A DNA stretch of 64,000 bases from assembly GCA_020635395.1 (NCBI GenBank), contig JACJZV010000001.1:310001-374000 (forward strand). Direction: 5' to 3'. The translations under genes were made by a program, and so were the position numbers. Shown here in pieces: positions 16,688 to 26,266 of this stretch. Source of the stretch: Flavobacteriales bacterium. Lineage in GTDB: Bacteria; Bacteroidota; Bacteroidia; NS11-12g; UBA9320. The notes beneath the pieces were generated by a model, which did not search any database, had not been told where the DNA came from, and worked only from the letters and a program-made list of their open reading frames with translations. Position 1 is the stretch's first letter. Each line of letters starts with the position of its first letter.

Positions 16688-18103
16688 ATGGCTAAAATTA
16701 AATTTTGTGGAGCGGCTCAAACAGTAACAGGAAGTTGTCATTTACTTACTCTCGATGACGGAACAAAAATTTTGTTGGATTGCGGGCTTTATCAGGGTAA
16801 TGAAGAAAAATATGAAAACTTCAATCGAGAGTGGCTTTTTAATCCGCATGAGATTGATTATATGATACTTAGCCATGCTCATATTGACCACAGTGGCCGC
16901 ATACCAAAATTGTGCAAAGACGGCTATCAAGGCGATATAATCTGCACCAGTGCCACCCGCGATTTGGCCGCCATTATGTTGATGGATAGTGCTTTTATTC
17001 AAGAAAAAGATGTGGTATATGTAAACAAGAGTAAAGAGCGATTGGGATTAAAACCACTCAATCCACTTTATACGGTAGATGATGCACAAGCCTGTATGGA
17101 GCAATTTGTTGGCATAAGCTACAACCGATGGTTTAGAATCAACAACACCCTGAGTGTTATGTTTAAAGATAGCGGCCACATTTTGGGAAGTGCCAGTGTA
17201 ACCCTCAGAATCGATATGCCAGACGGATACAGCAAATTCATTGGGTTTACAGGAGATATTGGCCGACCAGACAGACCGATTTTACGCGACCCCCAACCAA
17301 TGGATAATGTGGATTATTTGATATGCGAATCTACCTATGGTGGGGAAACGCATGGCGGTACGCCAGACAACAAGGCTGAATTGTTGGAAGTAATAAATTA
17401 TACCTGCGTTGAGAAAAAGGGGAAACTGGTAATTCCTGCTTTTAGCGTGGGGCGAACACAGGAAATTGTCTATATGCTCGACCAGTTAGAAAATGAAAAA
17501 AAATTACCTAAAATACCAGTGTTTGTTGATAGTCCGCTGGCGGTAAATGCCACCGACATTTTTACCATGCATCCCGAATGTTTTGATGGCAGCATTTTGG
17601 AATATATGAGTAAAGACCCCAATCCATTTGGGTTCAATAATTTGAGATATGTTCGAAGCGTGGAGCAAAGCAAAAAAATAAATGAACTAAAAGGGCCGGC
17701 AATTATTATTAGTGCAAGTGGTATGATGACGGCAGGTAGAGTAAAGCACCACCTGGCGAACACCATTGAAGACCCTAAAAATACAGTTTTGGTGGTTGGT
17801 TATTGCTCTCCCGGAACATTGGGAGGCTATTTGCGAGATGGAGCCAAAGAGGTTCGCATTTTTGGATTAACGCACAAAGTAAAGGCCGAAGTAAAAGTGC
17901 TTGATTCGTTTAGTGCTCATGGCGACCAACAAGAAATGCTCGATTATTTGGATAATCAAAACCGGCATAAATTGAAAAAATTATTTTTGGTTCATGGCGA
18001 AATTGAGCGACAAGAAGTGTTTAAAAATGCACTAAGAGAAAACAAGTTTCAAAGTGTTGAAATTCCGCACTTGGGTCAAACGTATAATATTGATTTAGAA
18101 TAA
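16688..18103 (+). CDS. Metallo-beta-lactamase fold hydrolase with beta-CASP and RMMBL regions, probable ribonuclease
   Basis: A 471-residue member of the CPSF/Ysh1-like family of RNA-processing nucleases. The zinc motif HAHIDHSGR is at residues 63-71. Further metal ligands are in the SGHILGSAS and FTGDIGRPDR segments. The beta-CASP part follows (PAFSVGRTQEIVYML; DSPLA; SASGMMTAGRVKHHL), and the C-terminal RMMBL part contains SFSAHGDQQEML and LVHGE. These are all hallmarks of an active zinc nuclease. The real substrate in bacteria of this type is not established. It is transcribed alone and ends 1 base from the convergent transpeptidase gene. Confidence 0.9.
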   Translation: MAKIKFCGAAQTVTGSCHLLTLDDGTKILLDCGLYQGNEEKYENFNREWLFNPHEIDYMILSHAHIDHSGRIPKLCKDGYQGDIICTSATRDLAAIMLMDSAFIQEKDVVYVNKSKERLGLKPLNPLYTVDDAQACMEQFVGISYNRWFRINNTLSVMFKDSGHILGSASVTLRIDMPDGYSKFIGFTGDIGRPDRPILRDPQPMDNVDYLICESTYGGETHGGTPDNKAELLEVINYTCVEKKGKLVIPAFSVGRTQEIVYMLDQLENEKKLPKIPVFVDSPLAVNATDIFTMHPECFDGSILEYMSKDPNPFGFNNLRYVRSVEQSKKINELKGPAIIISASGMMTAGRVKHHLANTIEDPKNTVLVVGYCSPGTLGGYLRDGAKEVRIFGLTHKVKAEVKVLDSFSAHGDQQEMLDYLDNQNRHKLKKLFLVHGEIERQEVFKNALRENKFQSVEIPHLGQTYNIDLE

Positions 18104-18104
18104 A

Positions 18105-18848
18105 TTAGTGAATGTTATAATTGCCATCAGGATTAATTATTACATCTAACAATTCGCCTTTTTGTTCAAAATGTTCATACACTGGTTTTAGACTTTCCCA
18201 AAAGGCATGCAAATCTGTTTGAGGAAATTGTGTTTTTAAAAGAACCATGTTTGAATAATTTAAACGAGTTGGGAAAATATGCACAGGTATTAAATTTTGA
18301 CCGCTATTTTTTGCCAAAACGAGCATCAGATATAATTCTTCAATACATGAGTCTGTAATGGGAATACAGCCCACTGTTTCACAACCTCCATGAATATATA
18401 TATCTCCTCCAAGATTTTCCCTTTCACCTTTTATGCTGTCTGCTTTGTTTGGGTAGTTTACCTTTACCGACAGATGGTAGTTGCTCTCGGGGTTAAATCG
18501 TGAGATTTGATAAAATCCTTCAGGAATCTGCAAATCACCTTTTTTTCGTTTGGGTCCAGGAATCCCAACATTGCTGCAAAAATTGTAGGATTCTATTAGC
18601 CGATAAGTGTCCTCGTTTATGTTTTTGCCCCAGGCCTCAAGCACTCCTTCACGCTTAAAAATTCTTACATATATATCAAAACTGTCTTGATGTATCCGTG
18701 CCAGACCTATTTTAGTTTTAACAAGAATTTCTTTTGACTCAAATGCTTTTTTTACTCGGCTATAACGCATTTGTTTTGATTTAAAACTTTCGTCACAGAC
18801 AAAGGCTAAGCTCAAAATGGAAACGAGAATTATTAAATAAGGTCGCAT
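18105..18848 (-). CDS. L,D-transpeptidase family protein (YafK-like)
   Basis: YkuD-fold enzyme of the YafK group, expected to act on peptidoglycan in the periplasm. The motif HGGCETVGCIPI (from about residue 153) supplies the conserved His and the catalytic Cys of the S/T-x-GC element. In E. coli the YafK homologue (DpaA) detaches the murein lipoprotein Lpp, but Bacteroidota lack Lpp, so the substrate is open. A hydrophobic N-terminal segment ends in SLAFVC, so it is either secreted or a poor-lipobox lipoprotein. Its ATG shares one base with the stop of the SanA-like gene (TAATG), implying coupled translation. Confidence 0.82.
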   Translation of the reverse strand: MRPYLIILVSILSLAFVCDESFKSKQMRYSRVKKAFESKEILVKTKIGLARIHQDSFDIYVRIFKREGVLEAWGKNINEDTYRLIESYNFCSNVGIPGPKRKKGDLQIPEGFYQISRFNPESNYHLSVKVNYPNKADSIKGERENLGGDIYIHGGCETVGCIPITDSCIEELYLMLVLAKNSGQNLIPVHIFPTRLNYSNMVLLKTQFPQTDLHAFWESLKPVYEHFEQKGELLDVIINPDGNYNIH

Positions 18849-19492
18849 TATTTCAGTTCAATTTTATCTCCCAAAAAATGAGGTTTTTTGTTAAAAACGA
18901 TGTCCAACACGGCTTTTACTCGGGCCAGTTTTTCTCGTGCATGAACCCGCAAGCCATACACACTTGTTATGTCTTTTGCATTGAGGCCATAGGCATCAAT
19001 GCCTTTTTTTCGTGCCAAATAAACCGCTCTTTGATTGTGAAATTTTTGAGAGACAATAATAAAGCCATCTTGCCCAAAAATTTCTTTCATTCGCACAACG
19101 CTATCGAGGGTTCTAAACCCGGCGTAATCAATGAAAATAACTTCGGCAGGAATACCTCTTGATATTAGAGAGTCTTTCATGGCGGTTGACTCGTCATAGT
19201 CCTTTCGGCTATTGTCGCCACTCACTACAATGTATTTTACTTTTCCTGATTTGTAAAGTTTTACGGTGGCATTTATTCGGTAGGTAAAATACCAATTTGG
19301 CTTGCCACTTTTGAGGGTAGGCGAGGTGCCCAACACCAAAGCTGATTTACTTTCGGGCAATTGTTCAACCTCATCAAAAATGCGATTTTTTGCCAACGCT
19401 TTTACCTGAAAATCACTGTAAACGATGAAGATTGTTATTAAAATGGCGGCGGCAACAATCCATTTCAGATGCTTTTTTATTTTACTCAACAT
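18848..19492 (-). CDS. SanA/YdcF-like DUF218 membrane protein
   Basis: A 214-residue protein with one N-terminal membrane segment (WIVAAAILITIFIVY) and a DUF218 domain outside it (SKSALVLGTSP; YRINATVKLYKSGKVKYIVVSGDN; FIDYAGFRTLDSVVRMKEIF). It matches the SanA group, whose loss in enterobacteria raises vancomycin sensitivity at high temperature, suggesting a role in envelope barrier or peptidoglycan integrity. The gene overlaps the L,D-transpeptidase gene by one base, supporting a joint cell-wall role. The biochemical activity of the family is not settled. Confidence 0.85.
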   Translation of the reverse strand: MLSKIKKHLKWIVAAAILITIFIVYSDFQVKALAKNRIFDEVEQLPESKSALVLGTSPTLKSGKPNWYFTYRINATVKLYKSGKVKYIVVSGDNSRKDYDESTAMKDSLISRGIPAEVIFIDYAGFRTLDSVVRMKEIFGQDGFIIVSQKFHNQRAVYLARKKGIDAYGLNAKDITSVYGLRVHAREKLARVKAVLDIVFNKKPHFLGDKIELK

Positions 19493-19586
19493 ACATTTTT
19501 GGCAATGAATTTTTTGATTCCCGATTCACTATTAACAACAACTTATTGTTCAAATTAGTATGTTGAAATTGGCAAAGAAACAGATA

Positions 19587-21431
19587 TTATTCGACCGTTA
19601 CCGATTTGGCCAAATTTCTTGGTTGATCAACATTGCAACCACGCATTACGGCAATATGGTAGGATAACAATTGCAGCGGAATGGTGGCCAAAATGGGTAC
19701 CAGAGTGTCTTCTGTGTCAGGTATTTCGATACTGTAATCGGATATTTCTTTCACTTTGTCATCGCCTTCAGTAACAATAGAAATGATGTTTCCTTTTCGG
19801 GCTTTAACCTCTTGAATGTTGCTCAAAACCTTTTCGTAGTAACCTCTTTTTGGGGCAATTACTACAACGGGCATATTTTCGTCTATAAGAGCAATGGGGC
19901 CATGTTTCATTTCGGCAGCTGGGTATCCTTCGGCATGAATGTAGCTGATTTCCTTTAATTTAAGAGCACCTTCTAATGCCACAGGAAAGTTTACACCTCT
20001 ACCCAGATAAAGAAAATTGTTTACGTCTTTATATCGTCGAGAAATTTCTAATACTTTGTCCGAACATGATTTTAGAACTTGCTCAACTTTTTCGGGAAGT
20101 GTATCAAGTTCTGTGAACATTTCTCGCAAACGCTCTTTTGAAATTTTTCCGCGTATGTCGGCTATACCCAATGCAATTAAGGTTAAAACAGTAACCTGAG
20201 CTGTAAAGGCTTTTGTGGATGCCACCCCAATTTCGGGGCCTGCGTGTGTATAGGCTCCGGCATCAGTAAGTCTTGGAATAGACGAACCAACCACATTGCA
20301 AATACCATAAATGGTAGCTCCGGCTTTTTTTGCCAACTCCAAGGCTGCCAGCGTGTCTGCGGTTTCGCCTGATTGACTAATGGCTATTACCAAATCATCT
20401 GCTGTAATAATCGGGTCGCGGTATCTAAACTCGGAGGCGTATTCCACCTCCACAGGAAGTCGTGCAAATTCCTCAATCAGGTATTCACCTACCAAACCTG
20501 CATGCCAGCTGGTGCCACAACCTACAATGATTATTCGCTTTAAATTCTTGATTTTCGACTCGTATTCGTGCAAGCTACGCATGGCAAATCGCAAACTGTT
20601 TTTGTCGAAACGGCCACGCATACTGTCGTAGATTGATTTGGGCTGCTCGTATATTTCTTTTAGCATAAAATGCTCAAAACCACCTTTTTCAATCGCTTCG
20701 AGTGTTACCTCAAGTTTTTGGATATAAGGGGTTGTTTCAACATTTTGAATGGTTTTTATTTTAAGGTCATTACCCTGAATATGGGCTATTTCGTTGTCTT
20801 CAAGATAAATAACATCGCGGGTATATTCAACAATCGGAGTGGCATCGCTGGCAATAAAAAATTCGGAATTTGCTTTGCCAATACCCACCACCATTGGGCT
20901 ACCTTTTCTGGCACCAATCAATGTGTTTGGGCTGTCGTTGCTAACTATCACGATGGCATAAGCACCCACAACTTCATTCAAAGCCAATCGAACCGCCTCT
21001 AACAAATCCACCTTTTCGTGTTCTTTGATGTCTTCAATTAGATGAATCAGAACCTCAGTGTCGGTTTCACTTTCAAAGGTGTGGCCACGCTTTAACAGGG
21101 CTTCTTTTAAGGTGGCATAGTTTTCAATAATTCCGTTGTGAATTACGGCCAATTTGCCACTTTGGCTTACGTGAGGATGGGCGTTTACTTGATTTGGCTC
21201 ACCGTGAGTTGCCCAACGCGTATGTCCCATACCTAAGGTTGCCGACTGGTCGATGGATTTGGTCATATCTACCAAATCCTGCACCTTACCTTTTTGTTTA
21301 TAAACGTGCATTCCGTCTTTAACCAAGGCAATTCCGGCACTATCATATCCTCTGTATTCAAGCCGCTGAAGGCCTTTTATCAAAAAAGGATATGCTGCAT
21401 TGGGACCGATGTAGGCAACTATTCCGCACAT
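19587..21431 (-). CDS. glmS: Glutamine-fructose-6-phosphate aminotransferase (isomerizing)
   Basis: Makes glucosamine-6-phosphate from fructose-6-phosphate and glutamine, the first step to UDP-GlcNAc for peptidoglycan and lipopolysaccharide. The glutaminase domain starts with the catalytic Cys2 (MCGIVAYIG) and includes HTRWATHGEP. Two SIS sugar-isomerase domains follow (GCGTSWHAG; ISQSGETADT; STKAFTAQV), ending with the conserved LAKSVTVE. Length 614 is normal. The start is 21 bases after the metK stop, so it is probably in one unit with metK. I see no glmS ribozyme in the 21-base gap. Confidence 0.97.
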   Translation of the reverse strand: MCGIVAYIGPNAAYPFLIKGLQRLEYRGYDSAGIALVKDGMHVYKQKGKVQDLVDMTKSIDQSATLGMGHTRWATHGEPNQVNAHPHVSQSGKLAVIHNGIIENYATLKEALLKRGHTFESETDTEVLIHLIEDIKEHEKVDLLEAVRLALNEVVGAYAIVIVSNDSPNTLIGARKGSPMVVGIGKANSEFFIASDATPIVEYTRDVIYLEDNEIAHIQGNDLKIKTIQNVETTPYIQKLEVTLEAIEKGGFEHFMLKEIYEQPKSIYDSMRGRFDKNSLRFAMRSLHEYESKIKNLKRIIIVGCGTSWHAGLVGEYLIEEFARLPVEVEYASEFRYRDPIITADDLVIAISQSGETADTLAALELAKKAGATIYGICNVVGSSIPRLTDAGAYTHAGPEIGVASTKAFTAQVTVLTLIALGIADIRGKISKERLREMFTELDTLPEKVEQVLKSCSDKVLEISRRYKDVNNFLYLGRGVNFPVALEGALKLKEISYIHAEGYPAAEMKHGPIALIDENMPVVVIAPKRGYYEKVLSNIQEVKARKGNIISIVTEGDDKVKEISDYSIEIPDTEDTLVPILATIPLQLLSYHIAVMRGCNVDQPRNLAKSVTVE

Positions 21432-21452
21432 AAAAGTTAAAAAATTAAGTTA

Positions 21453-22724
21453 TTACAAATTAAAACTTGCTTTTACCTTGTCAACGTAATCAAGTTTTTC
21501 CCAGGTAAACAATTCTACTTCAACCTCGGTGCGTTGTCCGGCGTTTTCAAACACTTTTTTTACAATTCTCGATTCTCTACCCATGTGGCCATAGGCAGCA
21601 GATTCAGAATAAATAGGTGTTCTAAGTTTTAATCGTTCTTCGATGGCATAGGGTCGCATATCAAAAATTTGCTCCACCTTTTTGGCAATTTCTCCATCGG
21701 TCATGTTCACTTTAGCAGTACCGTAAGTGTTTACAAAAATGCCGCACGGTTTGGCTACACCGATAGCATAACTAACTTGCACCAACACTTCGTCGCACAC
21801 ACCGGCTGCCACCAAGTTTTTGGCAATATGTCGGGTGGCATAAGCTGCCGAGCGATCCACTTTTGAAGGGTCTTTTCCAGAAAAGGCACCACCACCATGG
21901 GCACCTTTTCCACCGTAGGTGTCCACAATAATTTTTCTTCCGGTTAGGCCGGTATCTCCGTGTGGGCCACCAATTACAAATTTTCCTGTTGGGTTGATGT
22001 AGTATTGAATTTGGTCGTTGAACAACGCTTGAATTTCAGGTTTAAGCTGAGCTTTCACTCGAGGAATAACCAAATTAATCATGTCTGATTTTATTTTGTT
22101 CAGCATGATTTCATCTTCCGCAAAATCATCGTGTTGTGTCGAAATTACGATGGTATCTATTCTCACGGGTTTATTATCGTCAGAATATTCAATAGTTACC
22201 TGCGATTTTGAGTCGGGTCTTAAATACGTAATGTCTTTATTTTCTCTACGCATATTGGCCAGTTCCATCAAAATTTTGTGCGACAAATCCAATGCAAGTG
22301 GCATGTAGTTGTCGGTTTCTCTGGTGGCATAGCCAAACATCATACCCTGATCGCCGGCACCTTGTGCATTGGCTCTTGCCTCAAAATCATTACCCGAAAC
22401 GCGTTCAACGCCTTGATTAATGTCGGACGATTGTTCGTGAATGGCAGAAACGATGCCACAGCTATGGGCTTCAAACATATAATCGGCTTTGGTGTATCCG
22501 ATTTTTTTTATCACCTCTCTGGCAATAGATTGAACATCAAGGTAAATAGACGTTTTTACCTCTCCGGCAAGCACTACCAAACCAGTAGTTACCAATGTTT
22601 CGCATGCTACTTTCGAGCTTGGGTCGAAAGCCAAAAAATGGTCAATTAATGCATCTGAAATTTGGTCAGAAACTTTGTCGGGATGCCCTTCAGAAACCGA
22701 CTCGGATGTAAATAGATATGACAT
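21453..22724 (-). CDS. metK: S-adenosylmethionine synthetase
   Basis: Forms S-adenosylmethionine from methionine and ATP. Signature segments are GHPDKVSDQISDALID at the N-terminus, GAGDQGMMFGYA in the middle, and the GGKGAHGGGAFSGKDPSKVDRS phosphate-binding region (about residues 273-294, quoted in part: GAHGGGAFSGKD). Length 423 is normal for this phylum. It leads the metK-glmS pair. The roughly 120 bases upstream contain no recognisable SAM riboswitch. A -7-like TAAATTCG (22756-22763 minus, one mismatch) is a possible promoter. Confidence 0.97.
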   Translation of the reverse strand: MSYLFTSESVSEGHPDKVSDQISDALIDHFLAFDPSSKVACETLVTTGLVVLAGEVKTSIYLDVQSIAREVIKKIGYTKADYMFEAHSCGIVSAIHEQSSDINQGVERVSGNDFEARANAQGAGDQGMMFGYATRETDNYMPLALDLSHKILMELANMRRENKDITYLRPDSKSQVTIEYSDDNKPVRIDTIVISTQHDDFAEDEIMLNKIKSDMINLVIPRVKAQLKPEIQALFNDQIQYYINPTGKFVIGGPHGDTGLTGRKIIVDTYGGKGAHGGGAFSGKDPSKVDRSAAYATRHIAKNLVAAGVCDEVLVQVSYAIGVAKPCGIFVNTYGTAKVNMTDGEIAKKVEQIFDMRPYAIEERLKLRTPIYSESAAYGHMGRESRIVKKVFENAGQRTEVEVELFTWEKLDYVDKVKASFNL

Positions 22725-22847
22725 GTAAAAAAAATGTAGTTTTTAAAATTTGCTGCGAATTTAGAGGTTTTTTCTTTGGTATGGGCATGAGATATTAGAC
22801 AGAAGATTTCAGACTTCAGTCAAAATTCCTCAATACTCCAACCAAAA

Positions 22848-25304
22848 CTACTCCACCAGTTTTGCTTTTCGCAGTTTTTCCTTTTGTTCATCGCTCAATT
22901 GGCTCTGCTCAAATACGGTCTGAATGGTGTTTTTTATTGCATATTGCTGACTATACCATCTCAAAACCTCAGAGGCAGGAGAGGCCAATCTGCCATTTTT
23001 ACTGGTGGCTGCATCCAACATTCCCTCAATAGATTCGGCACTCAGGTAGTTGAATTTTTTGATAACATTCATGGCATTTGTGCGAGTTCTAAACTCATAC
23101 AAATTGGTGGTATATGAAGACAGCTCATTCAAATACGTGTAATAATTGCTCGTTTTGTCGTTCATCATTTCAGCCGAATCCGATTTTAGTTGGTCAATTT
23201 TATAGGCCAACCATGTGATTCGAATATTATGCGATTGACCAAGAATAGCCTTTGTTCTGTCAAAATAGGCATCTTTGTTTTTACTGTTTGTTTCGCAGAG
23301 TAGTTGCAAGGCTTTTTCTATATTGATGTATGATTTGTCGCTGAGTGAAGATTCAATGATGGTTCTATAAGTCTCAACGTTCTCCACATTTTGTAATAAA
23401 GTTCTCTTTACCCGCACGTCGGCTTTTGGTAAATTACTTATCAAAAAAGAGTTACTTTTTGCATCGTTCAACAGTTGTTTTACAATTTCAGATTGCATGG
23501 CATAAAACGTTTCCTTTTGGAAAGTCTCCTGCAAAGCCGAGCGTTTTGTTTCGATATCTACCTCTGCCAGACCCAATAGAGCATCGTATCGGTCAATCAT
23601 GTTTTTTGCATTTTTCAATTGCTCAATCAGCTCCTCTGCCGATTTTTTAAAAGTAACTTGTTTTAAAATTTCGCTGTTTATGTCAAATAAAACGTAGGCT
23701 ATTTGTTTGCCATTATCATGTTCAAAAACAATGCTTTCCGTTTGATTTTCAATCCATTCTGTTTTTTCGATAAATGTTCCGTCGGTAAAATAAACCCCAC
23801 ATTTTATGGGCATTTTAAATAAACCTGTGGTCATGTCTTGTTGTTGAATTTGCTCAATGGTCATTACTGTTTTTTGCCCATAGTTTTGATAGGAAACTTG
23901 GTAGTGTGGCTCCCCACCTCTGTAAAGCCATTGATCAAAAAACCAATCCAAATTCATCCCTAATACATCTTGTATGGCCTGCACCAAATCATTGGTTTCC
24001 ACATTGCCAAAACCATGTTTTTGAAGGTAGTAATTAATTACACGTTTGTATTCTTCATCGCCCAACACATACCGAAGCATGTGCAGCACCGTGCTGCCTT
24101 TTGGATACACTCTTGCCGAACCCGAATGTGCATGAGCAATTGGGAAATTGTCTGATTTTGACGCATTTAATGCACTGTTTACCTCGCCTCTCATTTCCCA
24201 ACGATATTCGTCCGGACCGTAAATGCTACCCATAAACAATTTGGCATAATAGGTGGCAAAGCTTTCTTGAAGCCATGTTCCGGTGTTGGAGCGGGCTGTC
24301 ACCAAATCGCCAAACCACTGGTGGGTGGCTTCGTGGGCATTTACCGAAACATAACTTCGGTCGTTAAAACTGTATTCGTCCACATTAAAAAAATCGCCAA
24401 AAATGGTGGCCGAAGTGTTTTCCATGGCACCATACATAAAATCCTGAACCATCACTTGGCTGTAACTTCCCCAAGGGTAGGCAAATCCGGTTTCGTCTTC
24501 CAAAAACTCAATTATTTTTTCACTGTAAAGGCTGCTAAGTTCCAATTTTTCGGGATGTTCGGGATAATACCAAAACTGAATTGGTGTGCCATTTTTGGTT
24601 TTTGTTTCTTTTACTGCAAAACGGTCTATAGCCAACATTAGCAAATATCCGGCATGAGGTTTTTGCATTTTGTAATGCCAAGTTGTGGTGTTGTCTTTAT
24701 TCTTCTTTTCGCTGAGTTTTTGACCGTTAGAAAGTACCTTGAACTCTGAGTTGAACGAAACAATTGTTTCGGTGGTAAACTTGTCGTTCATGTTGTCGTA
24801 CATCGGTATCCAGTGGCGGTTGTCAATGCCCTGGCCCTGTGTCCAAATCTGTTGTCGGGTTTGATTTCTGGGGTCGGTTATTTTGGGTGAATTCCAGCCG
24901 ATAAAATAAATTCCTTTTTGGGGAGTGGCATCGTATTCAAATTGCAACATATAGGTTGCATCCCATTTCAAAGGAGATGCAAAATAGGTAATCACACCAT
25001 CGTCAGTCGTTTTAAACTTTAAGTCAATGGTTTTGTCGCCAACCAATTTGGCGGATTTTATGGCAATTTTTGGGGCATCCCAAAAAACAGAATCAACCGT
25101 TTTGCGAAGCGGGACGAAGGTATGTGTTACCACTCCGTGAACCATTCCTTTTTCGGGTTCAAACTTCACATTTACGGCCATGTGGGTTATATCCAACTGA
25201 TGCTCTCGCACCCGCCCGTCAGGGTCGGCGATGTAATGATTGAACTGTTGAGCAACGGCCTGTGTGGCTATAAAAAAACATAAAACGAATGCCAATTTTT
25301 TCAT
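22848..25304 (-). CDS. M1 family zinc aminopeptidase
   Basis: Secreted gluzincin peptidase of 818 residues that removes N-terminal amino acids from peptides. A signal peptide is clear (LAFVLCFFIATQAVAQQ). The zinc motif HEATH is at 324-328 with the third ligand Glu347 (WLQESFATY). The substrate-binding GAMEN motif is at 292-296. The C-terminal part is helical, as in the ERAP/TRI groups. It is transcribed alone. In Bacteroidota such enzymes sit in the periplasm or on the surface, but no T9SS sorting domain is visible at the C-terminus here. Confidence 0.93.
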   Translation of the reverse strand: MKKLAFVLCFFIATQAVAQQFNHYIADPDGRVREHQLDITHMAVNVKFEPEKGMVHGVVTHTFVPLRKTVDSVFWDAPKIAIKSAKLVGDKTIDLKFKTTDDGVITYFASPLKWDATYMLQFEYDATPQKGIYFIGWNSPKITDPRNQTRQQIWTQGQGIDNRHWIPMYDNMNDKFTTETIVSFNSEFKVLSNGQKLSEKKNKDNTTTWHYKMQKPHAGYLLMLAIDRFAVKETKTKNGTPIQFWYYPEHPEKLELSSLYSEKIIEFLEDETGFAYPWGSYSQVMVQDFMYGAMENTSATIFGDFFNVDEYSFNDRSYVSVNAHEATHQWFGDLVTARSNTGTWLQESFATYYAKLFMGSIYGPDEYRWEMRGEVNSALNASKSDNFPIAHAHSGSARVYPKGSTVLHMLRYVLGDEEYKRVINYYLQKHGFGNVETNDLVQAIQDVLGMNLDWFFDQWLYRGGEPHYQVSYQNYGQKTVMTIEQIQQQDMTTGLFKMPIKCGVYFTDGTFIEKTEWIENQTESIVFEHDNGKQIAYVLFDINSEILKQVTFKKSAEELIEQLKNAKNMIDRYDALLGLAEVDIETKRSALQETFQKETFYAMQSEIVKQLLNDAKSNSFLISNLPKADVRVKRTLLQNVENVETYRTIIESSLSDKSYINIEKALQLLCETNSKNKDAYFDRTKAILGQSHNIRITWLAYKIDQLKSDSAEMMNDKTSNYYTYLNELSSYTTNLYEFRTRTNAMNVIKKFNYLSAESIEGMLDAATSKNGRLASPASEVLRWYSQQYAIKNTIQTVFEQSQLSDEQKEKLRKAKLVE

Positions 25305-25404
25305 GGCTCGAAGATAGGGGGAAATTTATATACGGAATAAATTCTTGAAACCACTTTCAGTAGGTGTCACAAATTGTGTATTTTCGAAAAATTATATAAG
25401 CGAG

Positions 25405-25821
25405 ATGAAAGTTGAAAAATCAATTCTATTTTTTGTTCTTCTCACTTTGGTAAACACATCATGTCTTACTTTATGTGGTGGAGACGGAGATGATGTAATA
25501 ATGGAAGGTGGATGTATGGGTCAGTATGTTCTGGCAAATCAGTCAGGTGCCGATTTATTTGTAAAAAATCACTTTGGAACCTTGGTTGAAGTGCTGCGAG
25601 GAGACACGGTTGTGTATGATTCGATTTGGGGATTTAATTCAATGGGCGAACCATGGATAGATCAACCGTATTTAGAACTCTACCAATCCAAAAACGATAG
25701 CCTGCTGCCCGTGTATGAAGCCTATTTTGATAAAGATACAATCTGGATTACCGAGCTGATAGATGGGCAGACTTACTGTGCCCGATATACCTTTCCGGTA
25801 AATGATTCGATGTTGAAGTAA
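25405..25821 (+). CDS. Small lipoprotein, unknown function
   Basis: Not recognised. Using ATG at 25405 (the frame is open from 25345) gives a 138-residue precursor with a lipoprotein-like signal: VEKSILFFVLLTLVNTSC. The mature part opens with LTLCGGDGDD and has further Cys residues, an acidic N-terminal stretch and predicted beta-strands (QPYLELYQSKNDS). It begins the accessory stretch with the broken DUF2071 genes. It is separated from the M1 peptidase by a divergent promoter region containing a -7-like TATTTTCG (one mismatch). It could be a fast-evolving surface lipoprotein. Confidence 0.55.
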   Translation: MKVEKSILFFVLLTLVNTSCLTLCGGDGDDVIMEGGCMGQYVLANQSGADLFVKNHFGTLVEVLRGDTVVYDSIWGFNSMGEPWIDQPYLELYQSKNDSLLPVYEAYFDKDTIWITELIDGQTYCARYTFPVNDSMLK

Positions 25822-25840
25822 GTAAGAATTGCCATAACCA

Positions 25841-26183
25841 ATGACCTTTTTAAAAGCAGAATGGAGAAAATTGGCCATTGCCAACTACGTGGTGGATGCC
25901 AACGTGCTATTGGATTATATTCCTGCCGGAACCGAATTGGATTTGTGGAATGGCAAGTGTTACGTCAGTTTGGTGGGTTTCATGTTTCAAAACACCAGAC
26001 TTTTAGGCATCAAAATTCCGTTTCATGTGCATTTTGAAGAGGTTAATCTTCGGTTTTATGTAAAACGATTTGATAACGGAATTTGGAAACGAGGTGTGGT
26101 ATTTATCAAAGAAATTGTTCCGAAAAGGGCATTGACTTTTGTGGCAAACACCGTTTACAACGAAAACTACGAAATCCTGCCCA
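25841..26183 (+). repeat. Direct duplication, copy A (partner at 27880-28221)
   Basis: 343 bases that recur in direct orientation at 27880-28221 (342 bases) with about a dozen substitutions and a one-base deletion in the second copy. The repeats flank the ATPase remnant and the membrane-protein gene and lie about 2.0 kb apart. Confidence 0.9.
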
Positions 26184-26266
26184 CCCCAAAAGATGGCAGC
26201 TCTGCCAATGCAAATTCCAAAAGCGAACCTGCAGCAATGAGGTGCAAATTGGGCAATTTTTCATAA
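25841..26266 (+). pseudogene. DUF2071 (YqjF-like) gene, 5' copy, C-terminus lost
   Basis: The first 343 bases (25841-26183) encode an intact N-terminal half of a DUF2071 protein (LKAEWRKLAIANYVVDANVL; YVSLVGFMFQNTRLLGIKIP; FEEVNLRFYV). Homology to the second copy at 27880 stops abruptly after CTGCCCA. From there the frame reads the antisense strand of an ATPase remnant and stops at 26266, giving 141 residues against about 235 for the full protein. It is therefore a truncated gene fused to foreign DNA. It is about 96% identical to the other copy, and most differences are silent, so the duplication was either recent or under selection. Function of the family is unknown. Confidence 0.75.

Noticed and set aside
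21432..21452. glmS ribozyme upstream of glmS
   Set aside because: Only 20 bases separate it from metK; no room for the ribozyme.
22725..22847. SAM riboswitch upstream of metK
   Set aside because: No SAM-I, SAM-II or related core pattern could be recognised in the short gap.
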